Origin: Alphaproteobacteria bacterium
GTDB taxonomy: Bacteria; Pseudomonadota; Alphaproteobacteria; UBA8366
NCBI GenBank assembly: GCA_018665505.1
Contig: JABJCS010000336.1
Coordinates: forward strand, 1-17,787
Reading direction: 5' to 3'
DNA: 17,787 nt
Shown: positions 1 to 6,912 of the stretch, one piece after another
How positions within the stretch are numbered: position 1 is the first letter of the stretch
How the letters are laid out: each line of letters starts with the position of its first letter
Translations under genes and position numbers: made by a program
The notes under the pieces: model-generated
What the model saw: the letters and a program-made list of their open reading frames with translations, nothing else
Database searches by the model: none
What the model was told of the DNA's origin: nothing

Positions 1-941
1 AAACGCCCATAGAGACTACGAAGTCGGGAATAGGATTTTCCCTGATATCTAAACGGCGATTGGGCATAGGGTCTATCGAATATCGAAAGCGCTACCTCTT
101 CTACGCCGACCTCTAGGGCGCGCATATTCGCAGCTAGAAACGGAAGATATGCCTCCCCGCAGACTTGCAACAATACCGTCATTGCTTCAGGAAGCGCCGT
201 GTCGGCGGATAACCATTCGCCAACATTTCCTGAAAGATCATCCGTTTGTCGAATCCAATGCAGAACGGTCGGCGCGATTCGGGACATCTCGGCGCGCGGT
301 GTCGGATCGTCACCGAGTGTCTTCAACTGACCGAACAATCCGAAATCCGCGAGCGAGGGCCGTGTGCCGAACAAATAACCTTCCAACCCGCACCGGGTCT
401 CAAGCGCCTTCAACACACGGCCGTAAGTCTCTTCGATTATTGGTTTGTTCTCTTCGGTACAGCCGACCATACCCATCCGGTCGATCTGGCGCTGCCCGAA
501 ATCGCGCGCGAAGGCTTCCCGTTCAGCGCGCGGCACGCTATCCGCCGACAAGCCATCCGAAGCTATCCACCAGGACGCGAACGCCTGATCCGGCTCGTAA
601 TACCAACGATAATGAAACATCGCCTTGGTAAGCCATTCGTCCGCCATATCCTCGATCAGCTCTGCGAGAAAGCGATGGACAGGATCGGCTGGTAAGATCG
701 AGCGTTCGGAATATCGATCTTCCAATTCATACGCAATCGGCGTCGAATCGACCCGCCAATCGCCTCCGTCCGGAAACTTCACCATGGGAATCAATAGCGG
801 CCGAACGTCAGCGGTCTCATCCCTCACGCGACCGCTGCGGTTTTCCCAAATATGTGGAATCCGCCGATACCGAAAAATCGCCCGCATTTTCATCGAATAG
901 GGCGACCCGGCGGAGCCGACGACGCGGTAAACTTCGCCCAT
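1..941 (-). CDS. Glutathione S-transferase family protein, C-terminus beyond the left edge
   Basis: Reading leftward from an ATG at 941, the frame stays open for 313 full codons and runs off the window, so the C-terminus is missing. Residues 4-80 look like a thioredoxin-fold GST N-domain. They contain a Ser-Pro-Tyr-Ser segment at 13-16, where GSTs keep their catalytic Ser/Tyr, a probable cis-proline (Pro52 in LIPMV) and a Asp-Ser-Thr segment at 65-67 in the place of the glutathione-binding acidic/Ser pair. Residues 90-235 fit the helical GST C-domain, with the capping-box-like SLADFG at 196-201. The further 75 or more residues make it larger than a classical 200-220 residue GST. It starts only 4 bases after the stop of the ComA-like gene, so the two are almost certainly co-transcribed. 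Substrate is unknown; a GST-fold protein without transferase activity is possible. Confidence 0.88.
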   Translation of the reverse strand, partial: MGEVYRVVGSAGSPYSMKMRAIFRYRRIPHIWENRSGRVRDETADVRPLLIPMVKFPDGGDWRVDSTPIAYELEDRYSERSILPADPVHRFLAELIEDMADEWLTKAMFHYRWYYEPDQAFASWWIASDGLSADSVPRAEREAFARDFGQRQIDRMGMVGCTEENKPIIEETYGRVLKALETRCGLEGYLFGTRPSLADFGLFGQLKTLGDDPTPRAEMSRIAPTVLHWIRQTDDLSGNVGEWLSADTALPEAMTVLLQVCGEAYLPFLAANMRALEVGVEEVALSIFDRPYAQSPFRYQGKSYSRLRSLYGR

Positions 942-945
942 CGCT

Positions 946-1755
946 CTACACCGTCTCGAAAGCGAATTCCTTCGGGCCGATCACGGACAATCCGCAACGC
1001 AATGCTTCGGTCTCGAATACGTCGTCGGGCATGACATTGGCGATATTGGCATCAGGGCCGAAACGCTCGATGAGGAACTTTTTCATCTGATAGACGTCGG
1101 AAAGGCTCACCCCTTTAATCCAAGGTCCGGGCAATTCGTAGATCACTTTTTCCGCCGGAAATTCAGCTTCTAGCGCTGCAATAAGGTGCTCCTGCACCTC
1201 ACCATCGATAATCATTTCCGCGGCTTCCACCAGCACGACATCAGCGCCAGCGTCGAGACTGTCATGTGCCTGGCCGAGCAAGGTCTCAGCTGTCTGCCTA
1301 ATATCCTTCGAGCCGATTTCACCGTGAATTTCCAAACCGGCATCTACACCCTGGCTGATCAGCGACTTGCGTTGGTTCGCCGAGAGCGGCACGCAGTTAT
1401 CGGAGACCTCGACCGCTTGGAATCCCATGCGCTTGGCCTCTTTGTAGAAGGTTGGTGCTGCCTCGAACCCTTGGGTGGCCACGACATATTCGAGGAACTG
1501 CCCGCCGATGAAGGGCTTGACGCCATAACCTTCACAGAGCCGTAGTTTTTGTCCGAGATATGAATCGCGGTAGAGGCGCGCCGATCCCACGGCGATCTTG
1601 ATCAAGTCCACATGCGGGCCAATCAGGCCGAGTAAATCTTCCAGCTTTCCCACGGGAGTACCAAAATCTACCATCATGGTAATGCCGGTCTTGCGCGGCT
1701 TCTGCGTGCTGCGCGCCTCGGGCAGCGGGACCATTTCGAACGGGAATTTCGCCAT
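946..1755 (-). CDS. Phosphosulfolactate synthase (ComA) family protein
   Basis: This 269-residue protein has the length and landmarks of the ComA family, which adds sulfite to phosphoenolpyruvate to give (2R)-phospho-3-sulfolactate. Visible landmarks are RKTGITMMVDFG (21-32), DLIKIAVGSARLY (50-62), GGQFLEY (84-90), VEVSDN (115-120), GEIGSKD (145-151), the acidic VEAAE strand (176-180) and the closing NVMPDDVFETEALRCGL (240-256). These alternate as strands and helices of a TIM barrel. The ATG at 1755 has a GGAGAG ribosome site about 8 bases upstream. The GST gene follows 4 bases after the stop. In methanogens the enzyme serves coenzyme M synthesis and in spore-forming bacilli sulfolactate synthesis; plant Hsa32 is a relative with a non-enzymatic role. 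In this organism the reaction is inferred from family only, since proteobacterial members are largely uncharacterised. Confidence 0.85.
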   Translation of the reverse strand: MAKFPFEMVPLPEARSTQKPRKTGITMMVDFGTPVGKLEDLLGLIGPHVDLIKIAVGSARLYRDSYLGQKLRLCEGYGVKPFIGGQFLEYVVATQGFEAAPTFYKEAKRMGFQAVEVSDNCVPLSANQRKSLISQGVDAGLEIHGEIGSKDIRQTAETLLGQAHDSLDAGADVVLVEAAEMIIDGEVQEHLIAALEAEFPAEKVIYELPGPWIKGVSLSDVYQMKKFLIERFGPDANIANVMPDDVFETEALRCGLSVIGPKEFAFETV

Positions 1756-1840
1756 CGGGTTCTCTCCAGATTAGTCTATGGGGGATTATGGTCTAATTCG
1801 ATGATTCGGCAATGCGGCGTTAGCCCTTGAGGAGGCAATC

Positions 1841-2725
1841 ATGAAAATCACTCTGCTCGGCACCGGCACCCCGACCCCGTCGCTCAAACGCATGAGCTCC
1901 GGCTATATGGTTGAGGTCGGCGACGATATCATCCTGTTCGACCAAGGCCCCGGGACCTATCACCGAATGATGGAAGCAGGCGTCAACGCGGTCGATGTCT
2001 CTCATGTCTTCTTCAGCCACCTCCATTACGACCACTGCCTCGATTATGCCCGGTTGCTGATGACCCGCTGGGACCAATCGGATGGACGGCTGCCGGAGCT
2101 CAAGGTCTACGGCCCGCCCCACACCGCTCGCATGACTGAGCTGTATATCGGCGAGGACGGCGTCTTCGGCCCGGACCTGGAAGCGCGCTGCAATCACCAA
2201 CTTTCCATCGACACCTTCGAGTGGCGAGGCGGCGTGATCCCGCGCCCAAAACCGAAGCCGGACGTCACCGAGCTTCGCTCAAACGATACCATCCACGGCG
2301 ACGGATGGACCGTGACCGTGCGCAGCGTCATCCACGTGCAGCCCTATCTCGTCTGCTACGGCTACCGCCTCGACACGCCGGAGGGCTCCTTCGCCTATTC
2401 CGGCGACACCGGTCCGTGCGAGGGCATGAACAAGCTCGCGGAGGGTGTCGATGTGCTGGTCCATATGTGCCAATACATCTCCGGCACGGAACCATCGAAG
2501 GCTTATACGGAAGGCTGTATGGGCCATCTAGAGTTGGCGGAGCTCGGCAAGCGAGCCAATGTGAAAAACCTCGTCGTCTCCCACGTCTTGGAACAAATGG
2601 ACGTCCCCGGCGTGCGCGAACGCTTGATCACGGAAATGGCGGAGATCTATGACGGTAATATCTTCTTCGGCGAGGATCTGATGACCATCCCGGTCGGCGA
2701 TCCCCGAGAAGCGCCCATGCGCTAG
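1841..2725 (+). CDS. MBL-fold metallohydrolase, RNase Z-like
   Basis: A 294-residue metallo-beta-lactamase-fold protein. It opens with the strand and loop MKITLLGTGTPTPS typical of the RNase Z/ElaC branch. The di-zinc site appears complete: His60, His62, Asp64 and His65 in FSHLHYDH, then His165, Asp189 in YSGDT, and His248 in VVSHV. A GHLELAELG segment at 228-236 also matches RNase Z-type proteins. No extended tRNA-binding exosite is obvious, so it may act on a small molecule such as a lactone, ester or phosphodiester rather than pre-tRNA. The ATG is preceded by a strong GAGGAGG site. The 85-base gap to the divergent ComA-like gene must hold promoters for both directions. The selenoprotein gene begins 32 bases after its stop, which suggests one transcript. 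Confidence 0.88.
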   Translation: MKITLLGTGTPTPSLKRMSSGYMVEVGDDIILFDQGPGTYHRMMEAGVNAVDVSHVFFSHLHYDHCLDYARLLMTRWDQSDGRLPELKVYGPPHTARMTELYIGEDGVFGPDLEARCNHQLSIDTFEWRGGVIPRPKPKPDVTELRSNDTIHGDGWTVTVRSVIHVQPYLVCYGYRLDTPEGSFAYSGDTGPCEGMNKLAEGVDVLVHMCQYISGTEPSKAYTEGCMGHLELAELGKRANVKNLVVSHVLEQMDVPGVRERLITEMAEIYDGNIFFGEDLMTIPVGDPREAPMR

Positions 2726-2757
2726 GCAGCGCCGACTTTCGGTCCTATATTAGAGAC

Positions 2758-3633
2758 ATGAACAACATATCTCCTATCGCCTATATGGAGCGCACGCGGC
2801 TGTATTACCGTGCGCTCGGTTATTCGCCGGATTATCGCTGGGCTCAAAATGAGACAGCGCCTTTCACGCGTCTCAAATGCCCGCTCGACCAAGCGAAGAT
2901 CGCACTGGTCACGACCTCATATCCGCCGGGTGATTGGAGCGATGATAATCCGCCGAAGAAAGAGGCATGGTCGCAGGCAATCGCGGAGGCGCCCGAAGGC
3001 CTCTACAATCAAAACCTCGCTTGGGATAAGAAATCCACCCACACGCGGGACCGGGAGAGCTACCTGCCAATCAATGCCCTGAACAAACTCGGCGAAGACG
3101 GCGTGATCGGCGGCCTGACCGAGCATTTCCACAGCGTGCCGACCGATTACAGCTATCGGCATACCAACGAATACGACGCCCCGGAAATCCTCCGCCGCCT
3201 AGCCGCGGACGGCGCCGACGCAGCCCTCCTCGTCCCCTTGTGACCCGTCTGCCATCAGACCGTGAGTCTGACAGCCAGACATCTTGAAGAGAACGGCATC
3301 CCGACCGTCGTCATCGGCTCCGGCCGGGACATCGTCGAGCATTGTGCCGTCCCACGTTTCCTGTTCGTCGACTTCCCGCTCGGCAATCCCTGCGGCATCC
3401 CCTATGACCGAGACATGCAAGCAGCCATCGCGCGTCAAGCCGTGGAATTGTTGGAGAGCGCTGGAGGCCCGCAGACGACCGTCCGTGCCCCCTTCGATTG
3501 GAACGGCGACCCGAACTGGCGTGGGGTCTATAACTATGTCGGCCCGGAGAACCAAGAAGACCTCCGCGCCGAAGGCGAACGCCGCCGCACGCGCATGGCG
3601 AAGCGTCCAAAGCGGGAAATTCCTAACTCATAA
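2758..3633 (+). CDS. Probable selenoprotein, GrdB/PrdB (glycine/betaine/sarcosine/D-proline reductase component B) family, with in-frame UGA as selenocysteine
   Basis: The frame runs from ATG 2758 to TAA 3631-3633, interrupted once by TGA at 3241-3243 (codon 162). If TGA is read as selenocysteine the product is 291 residues, and residues 162-168 become Sec-Pro-Val-Cys-His-Gln-Thr, a UxxC redox motif. The part after TGA stays in the same frame and reads as ordinary folded protein (GIPTVVIGSGRDIVEHC, then FLFVDFPLGNPCGIP). It ends in a basic, charged tail. In the characterised clostridial reductases, component B carries the catalytic Sec that cleaves a C-N bond. Many aerobic proteobacteria carry shorter single-gene relatives of unknown substrate, and this fits that group. 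A SECIS-like hairpin follows the UGA directly. The ribosome site is weak (AGAGA), and translation may depend on the MBL gene upstream. The 3' end overlaps the convergent LLM gene by 11 bases. The alternative is a nonsense mutation splitting the gene. Confidence 0.85.
3247..3280 (+). promoter_or_regulatory. Candidate bacterial SECIS (Sec insertion) stem-loop
   Basis: Three bases after the UGA, GTCTG (3247-3251) pairs with CAGAC (3276-3280). After a small internal loop, TCAGAC (3255-3260) pairs perfectly with GTCTGA (3266-3271). The five-base apical loop is CGTGA (3261-3265), and C3252-G3274 can add a pair in between. The loop begins 17 bases after the UGA and has G at its second position. That matches the described model for bacterial SECIS elements: a short stem, a small loop with an early G, and a spacing of roughly 16-37 bases. 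The pairing is seen in the sequence; binding by SelB is inferred. Confidence 0.72.
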
Positions 3634-4693
3634 CCGTTTGGGCAAATTCTCGGAAGTTCTCCCTCGCGCAGGCCTGTGGCGGTAGAAGCAGGATTTCCTT
3701 TAGCCCTGCCGCCTCCATCTTGGCGATCTGTTCCTTAATCTCGTCTGGCTCCCCAACGAGCCCCAGGGTTGCGCGGATCATATTAGGGGTGATAAATCGG
3801 CGCTCGTCTTCCGGCAGGAACGCGCAGTGGCCGGTGTGGAGGGTTTGGTGGCGGCGCTCTTGCGGCATCGCTTCGACTTGACGCTTGTAGTCCTCCCACT
3901 CGTCGCGGATCGTGTCTTGAATGAACCCGTCGTTGCCGCGCTGGAGCATGATCTCGTACCAGAAATGCAGTGATGAGACGACGGGCGCGCCGGTCTCGTC
4001 TATCACGCGATCGCTCTCCAAACTCTCCCCCTTCCTGAGAACGCAAGCGTACGTCAGGACCGAGGTGTGGAAACCTTCCGTTAGCGTGCGGCCTACTTGC
4101 TCCGCTCCTCGGCGCACCTTCTCCATGTTATTTTGCATGAGGGCAACCGGTTCTGTCCCGGCGCTGATCCGCCCGTCCCCATACGCACCTGTGGCGGCGA
4201 GCGCTTTCGGACCGTTAGCGCCGACATAGATCAGTACCCGGTCATCAAGGTTGAGGCAATCCAATTCCCGGTCTTGGAAGCGGATCGGCCGGGTCTCGCC
4301 GTTGTGGGTATAGTCGACCTCTTCCCCGTCCAGAAGGCCGCGCACGACCCGCAAATACTCCCTGAACGCGGTCGGCCCCAAGGGTTTCTGCCCCATGATC
4401 CGCATCGCAGTGTGCCCGGTACCAATGCCGAGGAACGTGCGCCCCGGCGCCAGTTTGTTGATCGAGGCGATGGAATGCGCGGTCACTGGTGCCAGTCGGG
4501 TCCCAGCAATGGCAACACCGGTGCCGAGGCGAATGCGGGACGTGTGATACGCGGCGAGCGCAAGCGCGGCGTAACAGTCTGACCAGATCATCTGACTGTC
4601 CGGAGCCCAGGCGCTGTCGTAGCCCAAGTCTTCCAGTTCCTTGAAGATTTCCCAATCGTCGATTTTCGTCGCGACCATTCCGCCGAATTTCAT
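3623..4693 (-). CDS. LLM-class (luciferase-like) flavin-dependent oxidoreductase
   Basis: A 356-residue single-domain TIM-barrel protein of the bacterial luciferase/F420-dependent reductase superfamily. Typical segments are the opening GGMVATKIDDW, LGYDSAWAPDS (23-33), IRLGTGVAIAGTRLAP (54-69), the loop LAPGRTFLGIGTG (81-93), VGANGPKALAATGAYGDG near 157-174, and the C-terminal EPDEIKEQIAKMEAAGLKEILLLP. Members use FMNH2 or F420 to oxidise or reduce small organic substrates in the cytoplasm; cofactor and substrate cannot be told here. The ATG has a good GAGGAG site about 6 bases upstream. Its stop lies inside the tail of the convergent selenoprotein gene (11-base overlap), so no separate terminator exists between them. 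It is separated from the aldo/keto reductase upstream by a 107-base gap holding an inverted repeat. Confidence 0.88.
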   Translation of the reverse strand: MKFGGMVATKIDDWEIFKELEDLGYDSAWAPDSQMIWSDCYAALALAAYHTSRIRLGTGVAIAGTRLAPVTAHSIASINKLAPGRTFLGIGTGHTAMRIMGQKPLGPTAFREYLRVVRGLLDGEEVDYTHNGETRPIRFQDRELDCLNLDDRVLIYVGANGPKALAATGAYGDGRISAGTEPVALMQNNMEKVRRGAEQVGRTLTEGFHTSVLTYACVLRKGESLESDRVIDETGAPVVSSLHFWYEIMLQRGNDGFIQDTIRDEWEDYKRQVEAMPQERRHQTLHTGHCAFLPEDERRFITPNMIRATLGLVGEPDEIKEQIAKMEAAGLKEILLLPPQACARENFREFAQTVMS

Positions 4694-4717
4694 AGCTTCT
4701 CCTCACATCCACGCTCT

Positions 4718-4790
4718 CATCCTTCGACAAGCTCAGGATGAGGTCTCTGCGTTTCTAAAATTATCCTCACCCTGAGTCCGCCGAAGGGTG
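4718..4790. repeat. Intergenic inverted repeat (REP-like hairpin)
   Basis: Two 26-base arms, 4718-4743 and 4765-4790, are near reverse complements of each other: the second arm reversed begins CACCCTTCG and ends CAGGGTGAGG, against CATCCTTCG and CAGGATGAGG in the first. They are separated by a 21-base spacer. The first arm can also fold alone (CATCCT with AGGATG). Such palindromic units, rich in CATCCTTCG and CTCAGGATGAGG, recur between genes in many alphaproteobacterial genomes. It lies between the aldo/keto reductase stop and the LLM gene start and could act as a transcript stabiliser or partial terminator. Confidence 0.65.
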
Positions 4791-4800
4791 CGCTTCCGTT

Positions 4801-5700
4801 CTAATCCCCCCGACGTTTGATCGTGATCCGAAACGGTTGCGGCTTGCCCTCAACTCCCATGCTCTCGATGGCCTTCACATCGGCCACGGTCAGCTTAAAG
4901 CCGAAAACATCGAGGTCTTCCGCCATATGGATGCCGCTCTTCGTCCCGGTCAGCGGCAACATCCCGACCTCAAGGGCATAACGGAAGATTATCTGTGCTG
5001 CCGTTTTGCGATGCAGCCGCGCGATTTCCTTCATCGCTTCGTGGTTCAGCACCTGCCGGTTTGCGGTCAGCAACGAGAATCCTTGAAAGACGATGCCATG
5101 GACGCCACAGAACTCACGAATATCGCGCTCCCAAGCACGCGCCGCATAGCATCGGATTTGTGCGAAACGCGGTTTAACCTTCGCGACCTTTTGCAGCGTG
5201 CGAAGTTGTTCCAACGAAACGTTGCTGATACCAAGAGATCCAACCTTTCCTTCGCTCTGGATTGCCTCCATCGCCTTCCATGCTTCGAGATCGGCGGCAC
5301 TCAGGCCCTTGCGGGTCGTTGGGCCGTGGAGCACGTAGCTGTCGATAAAATCGAGCCCGAGGTGCGCCAATGACGAATCAAAGGACTGGCGTACTTGATC
5401 GCCGATGCGCGCTTTCGCATCGTAAGGCAAACGCTCGTCTTGGCCACTCTGATGGGTGAATTTCGTTTGTAAGAACAGCTCTTCCCGAGTGACAAGGCCG
5501 CCGTCGAAAGCGTCGGCAATAGCCTCGCCCACTGCCGCCTCGAAATAATGCTTACGCTGATTGGCCGTATCGATGCCCCGAAACCCCTGTCGGATTGCCA
5601 AAAGGGTCAAGCGGCGCGTCTCTTCTTCTTTCCAAGCCGTGCCATAGAGAAAGGGTGGATACTCCAACGTTGGAGTCGTTTGAGCTGGTTCCACTGTCAT
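4801..5700 (-). CDS. Aldo/keto reductase
   Basis: NAD(P)H-dependent reductase of the AKR TIM-barrel superfamily. The full catalytic tetrad is visible (numbering from a TTG three codons upstream of the ATG): Asp47 in GFRGIDTAN, Tyr55 in RKHYFEAAVG, Lys83 in LFLQTKFT and His128 in YVLHGP. The substrate/cofactor strand VGSLGISNVS and the late TAAQIIFRYALEVGMLPLTGTKS are also typical, although the usual active-site VIPG is VLPLTG-like here. I chose the ATG at 5700. A TTG at 5707-5709 would add three residues, and the frame remains open further upstream without another ATG. No clear ribosome site precedes either start. The 214-base gap upstream suggests its own promoter rather than simple co-transcription with the dioxygenase gene. 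Physiological substrate is unknown. Confidence 0.88.
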   Translation of the reverse strand: MTVEPAQTTPTLEYPPFLYGTAWKEEETRRLTLLAIRQGFRGIDTANQRKHYFEAAVGEAIADAFDGGLVTREELFLQTKFTHQSGQDERLPYDAKARIGDQVRQSFDSSLAHLGLDFIDSYVLHGPTTRKGLSAADLEAWKAMEAIQSEGKVGSLGISNVSLEQLRTLQKVAKVKPRFAQIRCYAARAWERDIREFCGVHGIVFQGFSLLTANRQVLNHEAMKEIARLHRKTAAQIIFRYALEVGMLPLTGTKSGIHMAEDLDVFGFKLTVADVKAIESMGVEGKPQPFRITIKRRGD

Positions 5701-5897
5701 AGAAGACAAATAAGCGGAATCTGGGAAGATGTCATCCCAGTTCGGGCGATACAGCGCCCATGATCGTTTTTTCGCTGAACAACACCATGAACAGTATTAC
5801 AATATCGCTCTTTTGGGCTGCGAGCGGCACCGGTGAGCCGAGGAATGTCAAAAATTTTTACGTGTCAAAGATCGTCAGCGTTTCATAGCACAAAATT

Positions 5898-5908
5898 GAC
5901 AAATTGTC
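5898..5908. promoter_or_regulatory. Perfect 11-base palindrome, possible operator upstream of the aldo/keto reductase
   Basis: GACAA-A-TTGTC is a perfect inverted repeat in the AT-rich gap between the dioxygenase stop and the aldo/keto reductase start. It lies about 190-200 bases before the reductase start codon. No cognate regulator is encoded nearby and no convincing -35/-10 pair is tied to it, so the operator role is only a possibility. Confidence 0.3.
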
Positions 5909-5923
5909 TATAACCGCCGTCAA

Positions 5924-6766
5924 TTACGTCGGCTTATCGCCCACAAGCTGCACACGCCGCATATCACGGCGATGCCCCTGATAGTCATTGACCGCAATAT
6001 GCTTCAGGCAACGGTTATCCCAAAACGCGACGGAACCGGGCTCCCAATTGAATCGGCAGGTGAACTCCGGCCGGGTCGCGTGTTTAAAGAGATACTGCAG
6101 CAAGGCTGCGCTTTCCGCTCTCCTCATCCCCTCGAATTTATGCGCCGACGCAACATTAACGAAAAGCCCTTTGCGACCTGTCTCCGGATGGGTGCGGATA
6201 ACGGGATGTGCATTTTCCGTGGGTGTCCATTCCTCATCGTCGCGGGTCTGCGTGGAGCGTCCCTTATTCGCATTGGGTCCCGCGACACGGCTGTCGTTAT
6301 GCACCGCTTTCATGCCGTCGAGTGCCGCCTTCAGCCCATCTGACAGCGCCTCGTAGGCCAGATATTGGTTGGCGAACAGCGTATCACCTCCGCGCGGCGG
6401 TACCTCCAATGCATGCAGGATTGCCCCCATGGGCGGACATTCAACATGCGCCGTATCCGTATGCCACTCGGCACCAACGACCCGGGTCGCATCCGGCTCC
6501 TTCACCACATGAATCACCTCGGGGTTTGACCCTTTTTTGGCCAAGTTCGGGTGCAGGTACAGGTCTCCGAAGCGACGCCCGAACGCCATCAAACGCTCGT
6601 CACTTAATTGCTGATCGCGAAAGAAGATCACGAGATGTTCGAGCCAAGCCTGCCGCATTTCGGCGATAGCGTCAGCCGAGAGCTCTTCCGAGATATCGAT
6701 CCCACTCAACACAGCGCCGACCGCGCCAGAAAGCGGTTTAACTTCGAAATAACTGTAAGTACCCAT
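5924..6766 (-). CDS. TauD/TfdA-family Fe(II)/2-oxoglutarate-dependent dioxygenase
   Basis: A 280-residue protein of the same length and fold as taurine dioxygenase, with the 2-His-1-carboxylate iron site intact: His102 and Asp104 in EWHTDTAH, and His256 in KHIAVNDY. The 2-oxoglutarate-binding arginine is Arg271 in the terminal RRDMRRVQLVGDKP. VVRTHP-like VIRTHPETG (189-197) and LFVN (201-204) also match TauD. His72 corresponds to the substrate-binding His70 of E. coli TauD. The positions of Tyr73 and Phe159 in that enzyme appear to be Leu and Asp here (alignment from memory), so taurine as substrate is uncertain. Related enzymes hydroxylate sulfonates, alkyl sulfates or aryloxy acids. It is transcribed leftward, divergently from the first GGT-like gene across a 146-base gap. 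No strong ribosome site precedes the ATG at 6766. Confidence 0.9.
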   Translation of the reverse strand: MGTYSYFEVKPLSGAVGAVLSGIDISEELSADAIAEMRQAWLEHLVIFFRDQQLSDERLMAFGRRFGDLYLHPNLAKKGSNPEVIHVVKEPDATRVVGAEWHTDTAHVECPPMGAILHALEVPPRGGDTLFANQYLAYEALSDGLKAALDGMKAVHNDSRVAGPNANKGRSTQTRDDEEWTPTENAHPVIRTHPETGRKGLFVNVASAHKFEGMRRAESAALLQYLFKHATRPEFTCRFNWEPGSVAFWDNRCLKHIAVNDYQGHRRDMRRVQLVGDKPT

Positions 6767-6912
6767 CCAACTGATATCGGGCTGTTCTGCCGAAAAGCAA
6801 AACTGTGGGGAATAAATCCTCTCCCCCTTGTTCGTTGAAGGCGATACGCTAGGGTCAATTCAACAAAATTCCATCGGCCGCGACGCCATGCGCGCCGTAG
6901 GAGGAGACGAAA

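Noticed and set aside
149..1090. Several rightward open frames in the left part of the window
   Set aside because: They overlap the leftward GST gene, which has clear GST features, are rich in Arg, Ser and Pro as shadow frames are, and have no recognisable domains.
1771..1800. ATTAG...CTAAT short inverted repeat between the ComA-like and MBL genes
   Set aside because: Only five bases match in each arm and the remaining arm bases do not pair, so it is too weak to call an operator.
3241..3243. TGA as a plain stop or nonsense mutation (pseudogene)
   Set aside because: It falls exactly at the redox residue of a UxxC motif, is followed at once by a fitting stem-loop, and the downstream frame shows no other damage. 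It cannot be ruled out without homologues or sel genes.
3262..3633. A separate GTG-started 123-residue gene downstream of the TGA
   Set aside because: It is in the same frame as the upstream part, has no ribosome site, and its start lies inside the SECIS-like loop. Treating it as the C-terminal half of the selenoprotein explains it better.
6767..6912. Promoter boxes in the gap between the TauD-like and first GGT-like gene
   Set aside because: TTGTTC and TAGGGT with 16-base spacing are poor matches to sigma-70 boxes, so I do not call a promoter, although one must be present.
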